DNA of 64,000 nt, taken from the NCBI RefSeq assembly GCF_019249245.1, contig NZ_JAESDK010000011.1, positions 1 through 64,000 of the forward strand, written 5' to 3'. A model generated the notes under the pieces. The model saw only the letters and a list, made by a program, of their open reading frames with translations. It ran no database searches and was not told the DNA's origin. This DNA comes from Alteromonas lipotrueiana (GTDB lineage Bacteria > Pseudomonadota > Gammaproteobacteria > Enterobacterales > Alteromonadaceae). The position numbers and the translations under genes were made by a program. The first letter of the stretch is position 1, and every line of letters begins with the position of its first letter. Below are positions 55,706 through 64,000 of the stretch, one piece after another.

Positions 55706-58267
55706 CTAATTTTGCTTTTTTATCAGTCCAAACCATTCATCCTGTACCATGGGCCGAGCCAAATAAAACCCCTGATATGTCTGGCAATTTCGCGCTTGCA
55801 AATACTGTAGTTGTATTTCATTTTCAATGCCTTCGGCCACCGTACGTACGTTCATCGCTTCTGCCATATCCAAAATAGTATTAACAATGGGCACATCCTG
55901 ATGCGCAAAATTAATTTCATCGACAAAATATCGATCTATTTTTAGCTCACTGATCGGCAATTCTTTCAAATAACTTAAGCTTGAATAGCCGGTACCAAAA
56001 TCATCTACCGAGAATGAGAACCCAATCCCCGATAGCATTTCAATACGCTCACGTACTATGGTTATGCTTGCAACAAGGGTGGTTTCAGTAATTTCAAGTT
56101 GTAGTTGAGAGGGGCTCACCTGCCACCGTTGGGTTATATTTAATAACTGGTCGGCAAAATCGGGATGGACAATATGGCGCCCACTGATATTCACGGCTAT
56201 ACGCGTTATCAATTTTTGTTGATTGCACATGGCAAGAATCTCGCAGGCCCGGTTAATGACCCAATAGCCAATATCTACAATGGCATCACTTTGTTCAGCA
56301 ATAGGAATAAATTCTGCCGGTGAAATCGTGCCTAAATGTGGTTGGTTCCAGCGTAGTAAAGCTTCAGAGCATACAATGCGTTGTTGACGATCAAATTGAG
56401 GCTGCAAAACAAGATGAAACTCATCGCTTTGTAAAGCCTGTGCAAAAGCCTGACTGATGAAATTATGTCGCTCATAATCAGAAAATGCCCGGCGATCAAA
56501 AGTTACTTTGCCAGATAACCCCTGCTCTTTTGCCCGGTTGCGGCCAAACTCTAAAATACCCACTACTTTTTCGTAGCTGGCTTTACTTCCTTCAATAAGT
56601 GCAGAAGAAATTGCTGCCGTAATGGGTTGAGAGCGCCCGTTCAATTCAATATCGGTTAGCACGCTGTGTTGCAGCTCCCACTCGGCTTCATTCAGCATCT
56701 CTTCAATAGCCTGACTTTCACTGTCAAAACTGGTGTGATAAAGCACGAAAAACCGATCGCCCTGCCCGCGAAAAACTTCAAATAAATGACCTACCTTGTT
56801 ACAAATTCTATCCGCCAGGGTTCGTAGTACATAATCGCCGGTTTCTTTTCCAAACATTAAATTGAGCTGGGAAAATTTATCAATATCCAGCATAACGCAG
56901 AAAATATCCTGATTATAACTCTGTGCTTCTTCAATAAGCTGTCGTAACGCTTTTTCAAACGAGGCGCTGTTTGGTATATGTGTAACAGAGTCATAAAAAG
57001 CCAGCCTGAACATATTGTCCGACGCTTTTTTACGCTCAGTGATGTCTTTAATTATCAGTACAAATTGCTGATAGCCGTCCTGTGTTATTTCAGAAACAGA
57101 GATTTCTACCGCAAACTGACTGGTATCTGCATGTAAACCATAATATTCCTGATGACTGCTTTGGGTCTGCAACAATTCGCGTATTGTTACCTCGATGTCA
57201 TCACAACAGAATACTTCAGGTAAAAGGTGTCCAATATCGCCGCCTATTACCGTATCTTTATGATGGCCGAAAACAGACAGTACCGCATTATTGGCTGTGA
57301 TTATGGTGCCCAAACTGTCCAGGGTAAGAACCGCGTCGTTCAGGTTATCTAAAATGGTACGAAGATATAAAGTGAAATTGTGTTCAGTGTCAGACAGCCT
57401 TCGCTGCTCAGAAATATCGGTAATCGTTCCCATTACTAATTCTGTATCAGAAAATCTGAAGAATCTTGCAGTAAAACGCGCCCAGCGTTGTTTCCCCCGA
57501 TGGGTAAAATAATATAATTCGAGTATGCACGGTTGATGGTCCAGACAAACTTTTGAAATCATCTGGTGAATCTGGCGCCGCGATTCAACCGGAAAGCTTG
57601 CCAGTGAACGACTCACTCCTACGCCATCACAGGTCGATAAACCAAATAAACGGTAAGTTTGTTCTGACCAACGTATATTTCCGGTTTTGGGGTCGTATTG
57701 CCATCCGCCAGTACGAGTGATAGTGCTGATTTCTTCAAGCATCGTATTGTGAATAATGCCCGTGTCACCAGGTTCGTAACTTGAAGACCTGCAGGCAACC
57801 GGTGGTAGCGCACCGGGGTCGCTAACTGGAGCATCACAGAGGTCAAAAGCACTGACTGCGAAGTTCAGTAAACGCTCAAGTGCATCTGAAATACCTGCCT
57901 CTGAGCCGCTTGAAATACAAAAAACATACAGCCAGATAGTGTTTAAATTCGGATTAAAGAAGCTTTTGACATACCACTCAACCTTTTCAGGCTCGTCGCT
58001 ATGAGGGGTGGTAAGCACCTCATTTAAACAATTGGATGCGGTGCTTGCGAACGCTATACTATCGCGCAGGGCCTGGTCCAATTCATCTGATAGATGAAGC
58101 GTAGTACCGGCAATTAACTCAGGCACTTTGTTATCATCACATTGTATAAGCCAACCGCCGTCAACATGCCCCTTAAATACATCAACAAATGTCTGCGCCG
58201 ACCTGTCGCCCGGTTTTAAGTCTTTAGAAGTGACTTCCTTAACTGTCAGCCCGGGACGTAATGTCAC
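55706..58267 (-). CDS. PAS-GGDEF-EAL signalling protein, probable c-di-GMP phosphodiesterase
   Basis: An 853-residue protein without membrane segments. About residues 1-170 form an N-terminal region I do not recognise, followed by two PAS domains (about 185-290 and 300-420), a GGDEF domain (about 425-590) and an EAL domain (about 600-850). The GGDEF motif is degenerate (RGQGDRF where RGGDEF is usual, near residue 500), so cyclase activity is unlikely. The EAL domain looks active: Glu635 in EALLRW, NISGRH, ETTL, DDFGTGYSS, the Lys of KIDRYFV, and AEGIENE. It probably degrades c-di-GMP under PAS control. It is convergent with the cytochrome b561 gene. Confidence 0.92.
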   Translation of the reverse strand: MTLRPGLTVKEVTSKDLKPGDRSAQTFVDVFKGHVDGGWLIQCDDNKVPELIAGTTLHLSDELDQALRDSIAFASTASNCLNEVLTTPHSDEPEKVEWYVKSFFNPNLNTIWLYVFCISSGSEAGISDALERLLNFAVSAFDLCDAPVSDPGALPPVACRSSSYEPGDTGIIHNTMLEEISTITRTGGWQYDPKTGNIRWSEQTYRLFGLSTCDGVGVSRSLASFPVESRRQIHQMISKVCLDHQPCILELYYFTHRGKQRWARFTARFFRFSDTELVMGTITDISEQRRLSDTEHNFTLYLRTILDNLNDAVLTLDSLGTIITANNAVLSVFGHHKDTVIGGDIGHLLPEVFCCDDIEVTIRELLQTQSSHQEYYGLHADTSQFAVEISVSEITQDGYQQFVLIIKDITERKKASDNMFRLAFYDSVTHIPNSASFEKALRQLIEEAQSYNQDIFCVMLDIDKFSQLNLMFGKETGDYVLRTLADRICNKVGHLFEVFRGQGDRFFVLYHTSFDSESQAIEEMLNEAEWELQHSVLTDIELNGRSQPITAAISSALIEGSKASYEKVVGILEFGRNRAKEQGLSGKVTFDRRAFSDYERHNFISQAFAQALQSDEFHLVLQPQFDRQQRIVCSEALLRWNQPHLGTISPAEFIPIAEQSDAIVDIGYWVINRACEILAMCNQQKLITRIAVNISGRHIVHPDFADQLLNITQRWQVSPSQLQLEITETTLVASITIVRERIEMLSGIGFSFSVDDFGTGYSSLSYLKELPISELKIDRYFVDEINFAHQDVPIVNTILDMAEAMNVRTVAEGIENEIQLQYLQARNCQTYQGFYLARPMVQDEWFGLIKKQN

Positions 58268-58535
58268 TAGGCTATCTCCTTTTACTGTTTCAATGTTTGC
58301 TCATTATTGAATAATATAGCCTAAAGGCACGTCATCCTGGCACTGTTTATGTTGCCGGCCGTATAGATAAAAAACGACTCAACGCATAAACGTAAACTGA
58401 CTTAAACAGCGCTTTTGTTTCAGGTAATGTAATACAAAGATTGTTGCTATAAGTACTTTAAAACGTAGCTTACATTCTGACTTTGTGCAAAAGAATAGAG
58501 GATAAAAATAAGAAGAGACTGTAAAATAATATGTG
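58268..58535. other. Intergenic interval upstream of the PAS-GGDEF-EAL gene
   Basis: A/T-rich stretch that should hold the promoter of the signalling gene. No gene or RNA was recognised. Confidence 0.55.
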
Positions 58536-58563
58536 AAAAAGAAAGAGCCGACGAGCGCGGCTC
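58536..58563 (-). terminator. Rho-independent terminator downstream of the cytochrome c' gene
   Basis: A 6-bp GC-rich stem GAGCCG/CGGCTC is followed on the minus strand by TTTCTTTTTC, 14 bases after the stop at 58577. Confidence 0.75.
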
Positions 58564-58576
58564 CAATGGTAAAGAA

Positions 58577-59056
58577 TCAATCGGCTTTATAATCGTCATG
58601 GCACGATTTACAGGTACTTCCTACCTTTGCTATCGCGGCACGATATTCTGACTCTTCGCCCGATTTCGCGACTTTCTGCAAATTTGCAGCAGCACTTTGT
58701 AAATCGCCTATTTTGCTTTCTACATCAGCAAAATTGTCCCATAACTCTGGTTTTGCATGCGTATGTACATCATATTCGCGAGTATCGACTTTTAGATAAT
58801 CAGACAACATATTGGCCAACTGTTCCATTCGCATACCGTTGGTTTGCATCACCTGCGCGTCATAATCAATGGCACCTTTCGCCATGCCACCTAATGGCGC
58901 CATATTGCTTTGCATCAGCTCAAACAGTGCTTCGCGATATTCACTATATGCCTCGGCGTGCTTTTGCGATTTTGCTGGTTCTGGGCTTGCTGCTAATGCC
59001 GCGCCGCTAATTAATGCTGCACTGCCAATTACCGCTAACCGGGTTGAAAATTTCAT
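58577..59056 (-). CDS. Cytochrome c'
   Basis: A 159-residue secreted haem protein. The signal peptide (MKFSTRLAVIGSAALISGAALA) is cleaved around residue 22-23. The mature four-helix fold ends with the haem-binding CKSCH (Cys149, Cys152, His153), the C-terminal position typical of cytochrome c' and cytochrome c556. The family binds NO and CO in the periplasm. The b561 gene 3 kb away may be its redox partner. Confidence 0.92.
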   Translation of the reverse strand: MKFSTRLAVIGSAALISGAALAASPEPAKSQKHAEAYSEYREALFELMQSNMAPLGGMAKGAIDYDAQVMQTNGMRMEQLANMLSDYLKVDTREYDVHTHAKPELWDNFADVESKIGDLQSAAANLQKVAKSGEESEYRAAIAKVGSTCKSCHDDYKAD

Positions 59057-59262
59057 TGCCGTATCTCCTTATGATGTTTCAGGTTTTGTTGCCATCAGTA
59101 TATCTGAAAGCGCCTGCTACAAAGATGTTAAATTTATTATTAATTCTTTATATGCAATTTTACCAAAAAAAGATTGTTGGCCGAGCGTTCTTATTGACCT
59201 GCTTATATTTTTTGCTAAAAAAATAACGTATTTTCGAAACCAGAACTAATGAACTTTGCCCA

Positions 59263-59292
59263 TAAAAAAACCCTCCGAAAAGGGAGGGTTTT
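59263..59292 (-). terminator. Rho-independent terminator downstream of dnaJ
   Basis: A stem AAAACCCTCC/GGAGGGTTTT (with one unpaired base) and a T run on the minus strand lie seven bases after the dnaJ stop. Confidence 0.9.
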
Positions 59293-59298
59293 AACGTC

Positions 59299-60435
59299 TT
59301 AGTTGGTCAGATCATCAAAGAATTTCTTAACGCCGTCAAAGAATCCTTGTTCTTTTGGCCGGTGTTTACCCGTTTCGCTACTCATCGAATCTTCAAGCTC
59401 TTTTAACAAATCTTTTTGGCGCGAAGATAAATTCACCGGGGTTTCTACAACCACCTTACAAATCAAATCGCCGATCATGCCAGTTCGAACCGATTTCACC
59501 CCTTTACCGCGTAACCTGAAGCTACGGCCAGTCTGAGTTTCGGGGGCAACTTTCAGTTTAACTTTGCCATCTAGTGTGGGTACCTGTAATTCGCCACCTA
59601 AAGCTGCCGTAGTGAAACTTAACGGAACTTCACAGAACAAATTATTAGCTTCTCGAGAGAAAATATCATGCTGCTTAACATGAGCCTGCACGTACAGGTC
59701 GCCTGCAGGAGCACCTGCCTCTCCGGCTTCGCCTTCGCCCGCCAAACGTATTCTGTCACCCGTATCTACACCTGGTGGAATTTTAACTGACAATGTCTTG
59801 GTTTTTTCAACCCGCCCCTGACCGCGACAGCTATTACACGGATCGCTGATGATTTTGCCACGCCCTGAACAGGTTGGACAGGTTTGCTGCACGGCAAAGA
59901 AACCCTGACGCATCTGTACCTGACCATTTCCGTGACAAGTGGGACACGTTTTAGGGGACGTTCCGCGCTTCGCGCCCGAACCATCACATTTTTCACATTC
60001 AACTAAGGTAGGAACACGAATTTCAACATCTTTACCTCTTACTGCCTCTTCTAAAGTCAGTTCCAGGTTATAGCGCAGGTCAGCACCTTGGCGGGCGCGA
60101 GACTGGCGCCCACGACCACCGCCGCCACCAAAAATGTCACCAAACACATCGCCAAAAATATCACCAAAGTCAGCGTTGCCACCGCCGAAACCTGCCCCAC
60201 CACGGTTAGGGTCAACGCCAGCGTGACCATATTGATCATACGCCGCTCGTTTTTGATCGTCGGTCAGGATCTCGTAAGCTTCCTGAATTTCCTTGAATTT
60301 GTTTTCAAGTTCTTTATCGCCCTGAGTACGATCGGGGTGGTATTTCATTGCCAGCTTTTTGTACGCTTTCTTTATATCACGTACACCAGCGTCTCGGCCC
60401 ACACCTAGCACTTCGTAGTAGTCACGTTTCGACAT
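59299..60435 (-). CDS. dnaJ: Chaperone protein DnaJ
   Basis: A 378-residue type I Hsp40 (E. coli 376). The J domain has HPD at residues 33-35, followed by a Gly/Phe-rich region (about 76-115), four CxxCxGxG zinc repeats (about 147-206), and the C-terminal substrate-binding domains. It stimulates DnaK ATPase. It is 180 bases after dnaK with two hairpins between, one a possible attenuator. Confidence 0.97.
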   Translation of the reverse strand: MSKRDYYEVLGVGRDAGVRDIKKAYKKLAMKYHPDRTQGDKELENKFKEIQEAYEILTDDQKRAAYDQYGHAGVDPNRGGAGFGGGNADFGDIFGDVFGDIFGGGGGRGRQSRARQGADLRYNLELTLEEAVRGKDVEIRVPTLVECEKCDGSGAKRGTSPKTCPTCHGNGQVQMRQGFFAVQQTCPTCSGRGKIISDPCNSCRGQGRVEKTKTLSVKIPPGVDTGDRIRLAGEGEAGEAGAPAGDLYVQAHVKQHDIFSREANNLFCEVPLSFTTAALGGELQVPTLDGKVKLKVAPETQTGRSFRLRGKGVKSVRTGMIGDLICKVVVETPVNLSSRQKDLLKELEDSMSSETGKHRPKEQGFFDGVKKFFDDLTN

Positions 60436-60536
60436 ATCGCTTACTTACCCTACTCGTTACCAAAGCATCCGGTACATAACCGAATACTAAATATTTTATA
60501 AATCAGCACTTTGTAGCAAATGCTTTAACACAACAA

Positions 60537-60565
60537 AGGCGCAACAAGATGATCCTGCTGCGCCT
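60537..60565 (-). terminator. Hairpin between dnaK and dnaJ, possible attenuator
   Basis: On the minus strand AGGCGCA/TGCGCCT close a 15-base loop and are followed by TTGTTGTG, a weak terminator tail. Another stem (CCGGCC/GGCCGG, 60584-60601) lies closer to dnaK. Partial termination would lower dnaJ relative to dnaK. Confidence 0.5.
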
Positions 60566-60615
60566 GTATTGTTTCGTTCAACCGGCCATTTATGGCCGGC
60601 TAACCTGACGACAGC

Positions 60616-62547
60616 TTATTTTTTGTCGTCGTCTTTTACTTCTTCAAACTCAGCATCAACCACATCATCCTGTGGCTTGCCATCAGCAGGTTGCTCGGCA
60701 CCGGCTTCAGCACCACCAGCTGCGGCAGCTTGTTGGGCCTGAGCGGCTTCCATCAACTTGCTTGATTTTTCCATCAGCTGTTGTGTTTTTGCTTCAATTT
60801 CGTCTTTGTCTTCGCCTTTAAGCGCAGTTTCAAGTTCGGCCAAGGCCTCTTCGATAGGTGCTTTGTCTTCTGCACTTAACGCATCGCCAACCTCATCAAG
60901 TTGCTTACGCGTGGTATGTACCATAGCGTCGGCCTGGTTGCGCGCCTGAATCAAATCTTCAAACTTTTTATCAGCATCTTTATTTGCTTCGGCATCAGCT
61001 ACCATTTTTTCAACTTCTTCATCACTTAAGCCTGAAGACGCTTTAATGGTAATTTTCTGCTCTTTACCCGTATCTTTATCTTTAGCAGATACGTGCAAAA
61101 TACCGTCAGCATCAATATCGAAAGTAACTTCGATTTGTGGTACACCGCGCGCTGCCGGGCGAATACCTTCTAAGTTAAACTGACCCAACGACTTGTTTGC
61201 TGAAGCCTGCTTACGCTCACCCTGGATAACATGCACGGTTACCGCAGACTGGTTGTCTTCAGCTGTTGAGAAAGTTTGCGATTTCTTAGTAGGAATCGTG
61301 GTATTTTTCTCAATCAGGTGCGTGGTTACGCCGCCCATGGTTTCGATACCCAACGACAATGGCGAAACATCCAGTAGCAAGACATCTTTTACTTCACCTG
61401 CCAGTACACCACCTTGAATCGCAGCACCCACTGCTACCGCTTCATCAGGGTTTACGTCTTTACGAGGTTCTTTATCAAAGAACTCAGTAACGTATTTTTG
61501 TACCAAAGGCATACGTGTCTGGCCGCCCACCAAAATGATGTCCTGAATGTCGCTTACCGACAAGTCAGCATCGGCCAGGGCTTTTTTCACAGGCTCAAGG
61601 GTGGCTTTTACCATGTCTTCAACCAACGATTCCAGCTTAGCGCGGGTCACTTTGATTGCAAGGTGCTTAGGACCTGAACCATCGGCCGTAATGTACGGCA
61701 GATTAACTTCAGTTTGCTGAGCTGAAGACAGCTCAATTTTAGCTTTTTCGCCCGCTTCTTTAAGACGCTGCATTGCCAGCGGATCTTTACGCAGGTTGAT
61801 GCCCTGATCTTTATGGAACTCATCAACCAGATACGTGATCATGCGGTTATCAAAATCTTCACCACCTAAGTGCGTATCACCGTTGGTCGCCAATACTTCG
61901 AAGGTGTGCTCACCGTCAACTGCATCAATTTCGATGATAGAGATATCAAACGTACCCCCACCTAAATCGTATACCGCAACAACGTTGTCGCCTTTTTTCT
62001 TATCCATGCCATAGGCAAGAGCAGCAGCAGTTGGCTCGTTAATAATACGCTTAACTTCTAAACCAGCAATACGACCGGCGTCTTTCGTTGCCTGACGTTG
62101 AGAGTCATTGAAGTAAGCTGGAACCGTGATCACGGCGCCGGTTACTTCTTCACCCAAAAAGTCTTCTGCTGTTTTCTTCATCTTTTTCAAAACTTCAGCA
62201 GAAATCTGTGGGGGTGCCATTTTATCGCCTTTGGCTTCTACCCACGCATCGCCATTGTCTGCTTTGACAATTTTGTACGGCATGATATCGATATCACGCT
62301 GAACTTCTTTGTCTTCAAAACGACGACCAATCAAACGCTTAATCGCAAATAACGTGTTTTCAGGGTTTGTTACCGCCTGACGCTTGGCCGATTGACCAAC
62401 CAGTGTTTCACCGTCGTTGGTGTAAGCAATAATTGAAGGCGTAGTACGGTCGCCCTCGGCGTTTTCAATAACGCGTGCTTTGTCGCCGTCTAAAACTGCG
62501 ACACATGAATTTGTTGTACCTAAATCGATACCAATGATTTTACCCAT
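60616..62547 (-). CDS. dnaK: Chaperone protein DnaK (Hsp70)
   Basis: A 643-residue Hsp70 (E. coli 638). The ATPase domain opens with [15 protein letters not shown], with [13 protein letters not shown] and the third signature [10 protein letters not shown]; the substrate domain (about 390-505) and a helical lid follow, with the acidic tail [13 protein letters not shown]. It folds and rescues proteins and regulates sigma-32. GGAGAC precedes the ATG. A sigma-32-like promoter lies directly upstream in the grpE-dnaK gap. Confidence 0.98.
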   Translation of the reverse strand: MGKIIGIDLGTTNSCVAVLDGDKARVIENAEGDRTTPSIIAYTNDGETLVGQSAKRQAVTNPENTLFAIKRLIGRRFEDKEVQRDIDIMPYKIVKADNGDAWVEAKGDKMAPPQISAEVLKKMKKTAEDFLGEEVTGAVITVPAYFNDSQRQATKDAGRIAGLEVKRIINEPTAAALAYGMDKKKGDNVVAVYDLGGGTFDISIIEIDAVDGEHTFEVLATNGDTHLGGEDFDNRMITYLVDEFHKDQGINLRKDPLAMQRLKEAGEKAKIELSSAQQTEVNLPYITADGSGPKHLAIKVTRAKLESLVEDMVKATLEPVKKALADADLSVSDIQDIILVGGQTRMPLVQKYVTEFFDKEPRKDVNPDEAVAVGAAIQGGVLAGEVKDVLLLDVSPLSLGIETMGGVTTHLIEKNTTIPTKKSQTFSTAEDNQSAVTVHVIQGERKQASANKSLGQFNLEGIRPAARGVPQIEVTFDIDADGILHVSAKDKDTGKEQKITIKASSGLSDEEVEKMVADAEANKDADKKFEDLIQARNQADAMVHTTRKQLDEVGDALSAEDKAPIEEALAELETALKGEDKDEIEAKTQQLMEKSSKLMEAAQAQQAAAAGGAEAGAEQPADGKPQDDVVDAEFEEVKDDDKK

Positions 62548-62585
62548 TACGTGTCTCCGCTAAATCTTGTTAATTTCTGCATTTT

Positions 62586-62614
62586 TAGTGGGGTTATTCC
62601 CGCACTTTTTCAAT
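62586..62614 (-). promoter_or_regulatory. Sigma-32-like promoter of dnaK
   Basis: On the minus strand ATTGAA is followed after 15 bases by CCCCACTA, close to the sigma-32 consensus CTTGAA-N13-15-CCCCATnT, in the gap between grpE and dnaK. Confidence 0.6.
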
Positions 62615-62646
62615 AGTTTTTTCCAAAAAGTGGTAAAACTGTGCGC

Positions 62647-63294
62647 TCAGGCTTGTGTGTCTACGCCACCGTTGGCCGCTCTTGACACCATTACCATCGC
62701 AGGACGAACCAGGCGTCCGTTAAGTTCATACCCTTTTTGCATGACGGCCATCACTGTGTTTGGCTCTAGCTCGTCAGTTTCCTGCATCGACATTGCCTGA
62801 TGCAGTTCTGGATTAAATGGCTGGCCCTGAGGATCAATAGGCGCCATACCAAATTTTTCAATAGTGCTTAAAAACGACTTATGCGTCATTTCTACGCCTT
62901 CAAGTAATGGTTTTACCGCCTCATTACCTGCATCACCGGCTTCTAATGCGCGTTCTAAGTTGTCGACTACAGGCAGAAGCTCACCGGCAAAACGTTCAAG
63001 CGCAAATTTACGCGCTTTTTCAACTTCGGCATCGGCGCGGCGGCGGGCATTGTCCATGTCAGCACGAGCGCGTAATACGCTGTCCTGCTGCTCTTTAATT
63101 TGTGCCTGTGCTTCTGACAACGCGGTTTCTAATTCATAGATACGTTGTTGCTCTTCGCTGGCTGCACCGCTTTGGTCGTCGTTTACCACTTCACCTTCAT
63201 GAACCGGCATATCTTGCGCGTCGTCTTCCTGCGTTTGTTGTTCAACTACCTCAGCGTCTTGCTGCTGCGCTTGCTCATCGCGCTTTTCGCTCAT
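62647..63294 (-). CDS. grpE: Nucleotide exchange factor GrpE
   Basis: A 215-residue GrpE. An unusually long acidic/Gln-rich N terminus (about 55 residues) precedes the coiled coil, followed by the beta domain ending MVSRAANGG. Key segments [13 protein letters not shown] and [16 protein letters not shown] are intact. It releases ADP from DnaK. ATG 63294 has GGAGG eight bases upstream; a TTG 12 bases earlier overlaps that site. Upstream is a sigma-32-like promoter. Confidence 0.96.
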   Translation of the reverse strand: MSEKRDEQAQQQDAEVVEQQTQEDDAQDMPVHEGEVVNDDQSGAASEEQQRIYELETALSEAQAQIKEQQDSVLRARADMDNARRRADAEVEKARKFALERFAGELLPVVDNLERALEAGDAGNEAVKPLLEGVEMTHKSFLSTIEKFGMAPIDPQGQPFNPELHQAMSMQETDELEPNTVMAVMQKGYELNGRLVRPAMVMVSRAANGGVDTQA

Positions 63295-63339
63295 GCCTAC
63301 CTCCAACTAGAATTTCAGGACAATTTTTTACTAACCCAT

Positions 63340-63367
63340 CAATAGGGTCGTTCCTCAATTTTTCCAG
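63340..63367 (-). promoter_or_regulatory. Sigma-32-like promoter of grpE
   Basis: On the minus strand CTGGAA is followed after 14 bases by CCCTATTG, a good match to the sigma-32 consensus and nearly the same -10 as the ibpA promoter in this window. The grpE leader is about 40 bases. Confidence 0.7.
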
Positions 63368-63572
63368 CCCCGAAAGTAAAAAAATTGCAAAGTCAGTTTG
63401 CTTTAGGCCTTTCGGAACCTTGGACTGCAGCTAGTAATGGGGTTGCTTATGCACGGTTCAAGGGTATCCGTATAAAATTTGTGGATGATACGACTATTTT
63501 TTATTTTGCAAAACGAGTGGCGAAGAGGAATCGGGGTCTTTTATGTAGGTCAGAATTGATTAAAGTCTCTGC

Positions 63573-63590
63573 TGCTATCGCGCGATAGCA
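63573..63590. promoter_or_regulatory. 18-base perfect palindrome upstream of the CbrA-like gene
   Basis: TGCTATCGCGCGATAGCA is a perfect 18-base palindrome 82 bases before the start at 63672. It is an operator candidate; no known regulator consensus was recognised. Confidence 0.45.
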
Positions 63591-63671
63591 AGTCTGTACG
63601 TCGGCACCTGTTGCCTGCTCTAAATATAAGGTATGGTAGGCTAATCTCTTGATTATTTGACTTTTATTATC

Positions 63672-64000
63672 ATGCTCAGTATCTGGTCGGTGGGCGCCAT
63701 TGTAATTAGTTACCTGGCACTTTTATTTGTCATCGCATTTGCCGGTGACAAATGGCTGCGTGCTACCGAGCAGCATCCTGTGTTGTACAGTCTGGGATTA
63801 GGGGTGCACTGTACTTCCTGGGCATTTTTTGGAACCACCACTCAGGCGGCTCAATATGGCTGGGCAGTGGTACCCACCTACGCCGGTATTATATTGGTTA
63901 TGGTGTTTATGTTTCCGGTGTTGCTGCGCATCAATCGATTGTGTCAGCAGCACAACATCAGCTCTTTAGCCGACTTTATTGCGCTTAAGTATCGCGGCGC
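63672..64000 (+). CDS. CbrA-like solute-symporter/sensor histidine kinase, 5' part only
   Basis: The window ends inside this gene: 109 complete codons from ATG 63672, with no stop. The translated part begins MLSIWSVGAIVISYLALLF and has three membrane helices with the segments LGVHCTSWAFFGTTTQAA, YAGIILVMVFMFP and NISSLADFIALKY. These match the N-terminal sodium/solute symporter domain of CbrA/NahK-type sensor kinases. If full-length, PAS, histidine kinase and receiver domains would follow outside the window. No strong ribosome site was seen, so the start may shift. Confidence 0.75.
   Translation, partial: MLSIWSVGAIVISYLALLFVIAFAGDKWLRATEQHPVLYSLGLGVHCTSWAFFGTTTQAAQYGWAVVPTYAGIILVMVFMFPVLLRINRLCQQHNISSLADFIALKYRG

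Noticed and set aside
58627..59249. Plus-strand frames opposite the cytochrome c' gene
   Set aside because: They are antisense to a gene with signal peptide and CKSCH haem site and have no features of their own.

Overview
The window looks like chromosomal DNA from a marine gammaproteobacterium of the order Alteromonadales (Alteromonadaceae-like). The protein sequences sit close to Escherichia coli and Vibrio orthologues, and several gene orders are the conserved gammaproteobacterial ones: seqA-pgm, gcvA-DUF423-rlmM, hemA-prfA-prmC-sirB2-kdsA, lolB-ispE-prs, rplY-pth-ychF, ubiF/miaB-ybeZ-ybeY-corC-lnt, dapB-carA-carB-greA and grpE-dnaK-dnaJ. The genus is an inference from protein character; no rRNA is present to settle it. 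Most of the sequence is core housekeeping. No prophage, CRISPR array, intact insertion sequence or defence island was seen.

Layout. 0.2-6.2 kb (minus): a secreted, extremely Glu/Lys/Arg-rich repeat protein, glycogen phosphorylase, phosphoglucomutase and SeqA. 6.4-10.4 kb (plus): a tightly overlapping MoxR ATPase, DUF58 and TgpA-type transglutaminase operon. 10.3-16.1 kb (minus): an EF-G paralogue away from the str operon, RlmM, DUF423, an alpha/beta hydrolase and GcvA. 16.3-21.2 kb: a small secreted protein, then kdsA, sirB2, prmC, prfA and hemA. 21.3-27.3 kb (plus): lolB, ispE, tRNA-Gln, prs, a repeat cluster with an orphan lipoprotein, rplY, pth and ychF. 27.4-31.4 kb: a long gene-poor stretch, then a Fur-box-led catecholate-type TonB receptor with its PiuC/YbiX hydroxylase. 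32.0-32.5 kb: five tRNA genes (Met, Leu, Gln, Met, Gln). 32.7-37.3 kb: an AGCS amino-acid/sodium symporter, a divergent CMD-family protein and TetR pair with palindromic operators, and UbiF. 37.6-43.3 kb (plus): miaB, ybeZ, ybeY, corC, lnt and a YbiI-type zinc finger protein. 43.5-44.6 kb: a second cluster of the same repeat family, then an IbpA small heat-shock gene behind a sigma-32 promoter and a ROSE-like RNA thermometer. 44.6-52.8 kb (minus): RDD protein, Nudix hydrolase, lipoprotein hydrolase, greA, carB, carA and dapB. 53-59 kb: small orphan genes, a cytochrome b561, a PAS-GGDEF-EAL protein and cytochrome c'. 59.3-63.3 kb (minus): dnaJ, dnaK and grpE, the last two with sigma-32-like promoters. 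The window ends inside a CbrA-like symporter/sensor kinase gene.

The least explained elements are the secreted hendecad-repeat protein, the TGGACACCCAC repeat family in two clusters 20 kb apart, the ROSE-like thermometer, the paired TGAACA/TGTTCA operators, and a duplicated tRNA cluster with a variant tRNA-Gln and an internal terminator-like hairpin. No complete, evidently new multi-gene system was found.
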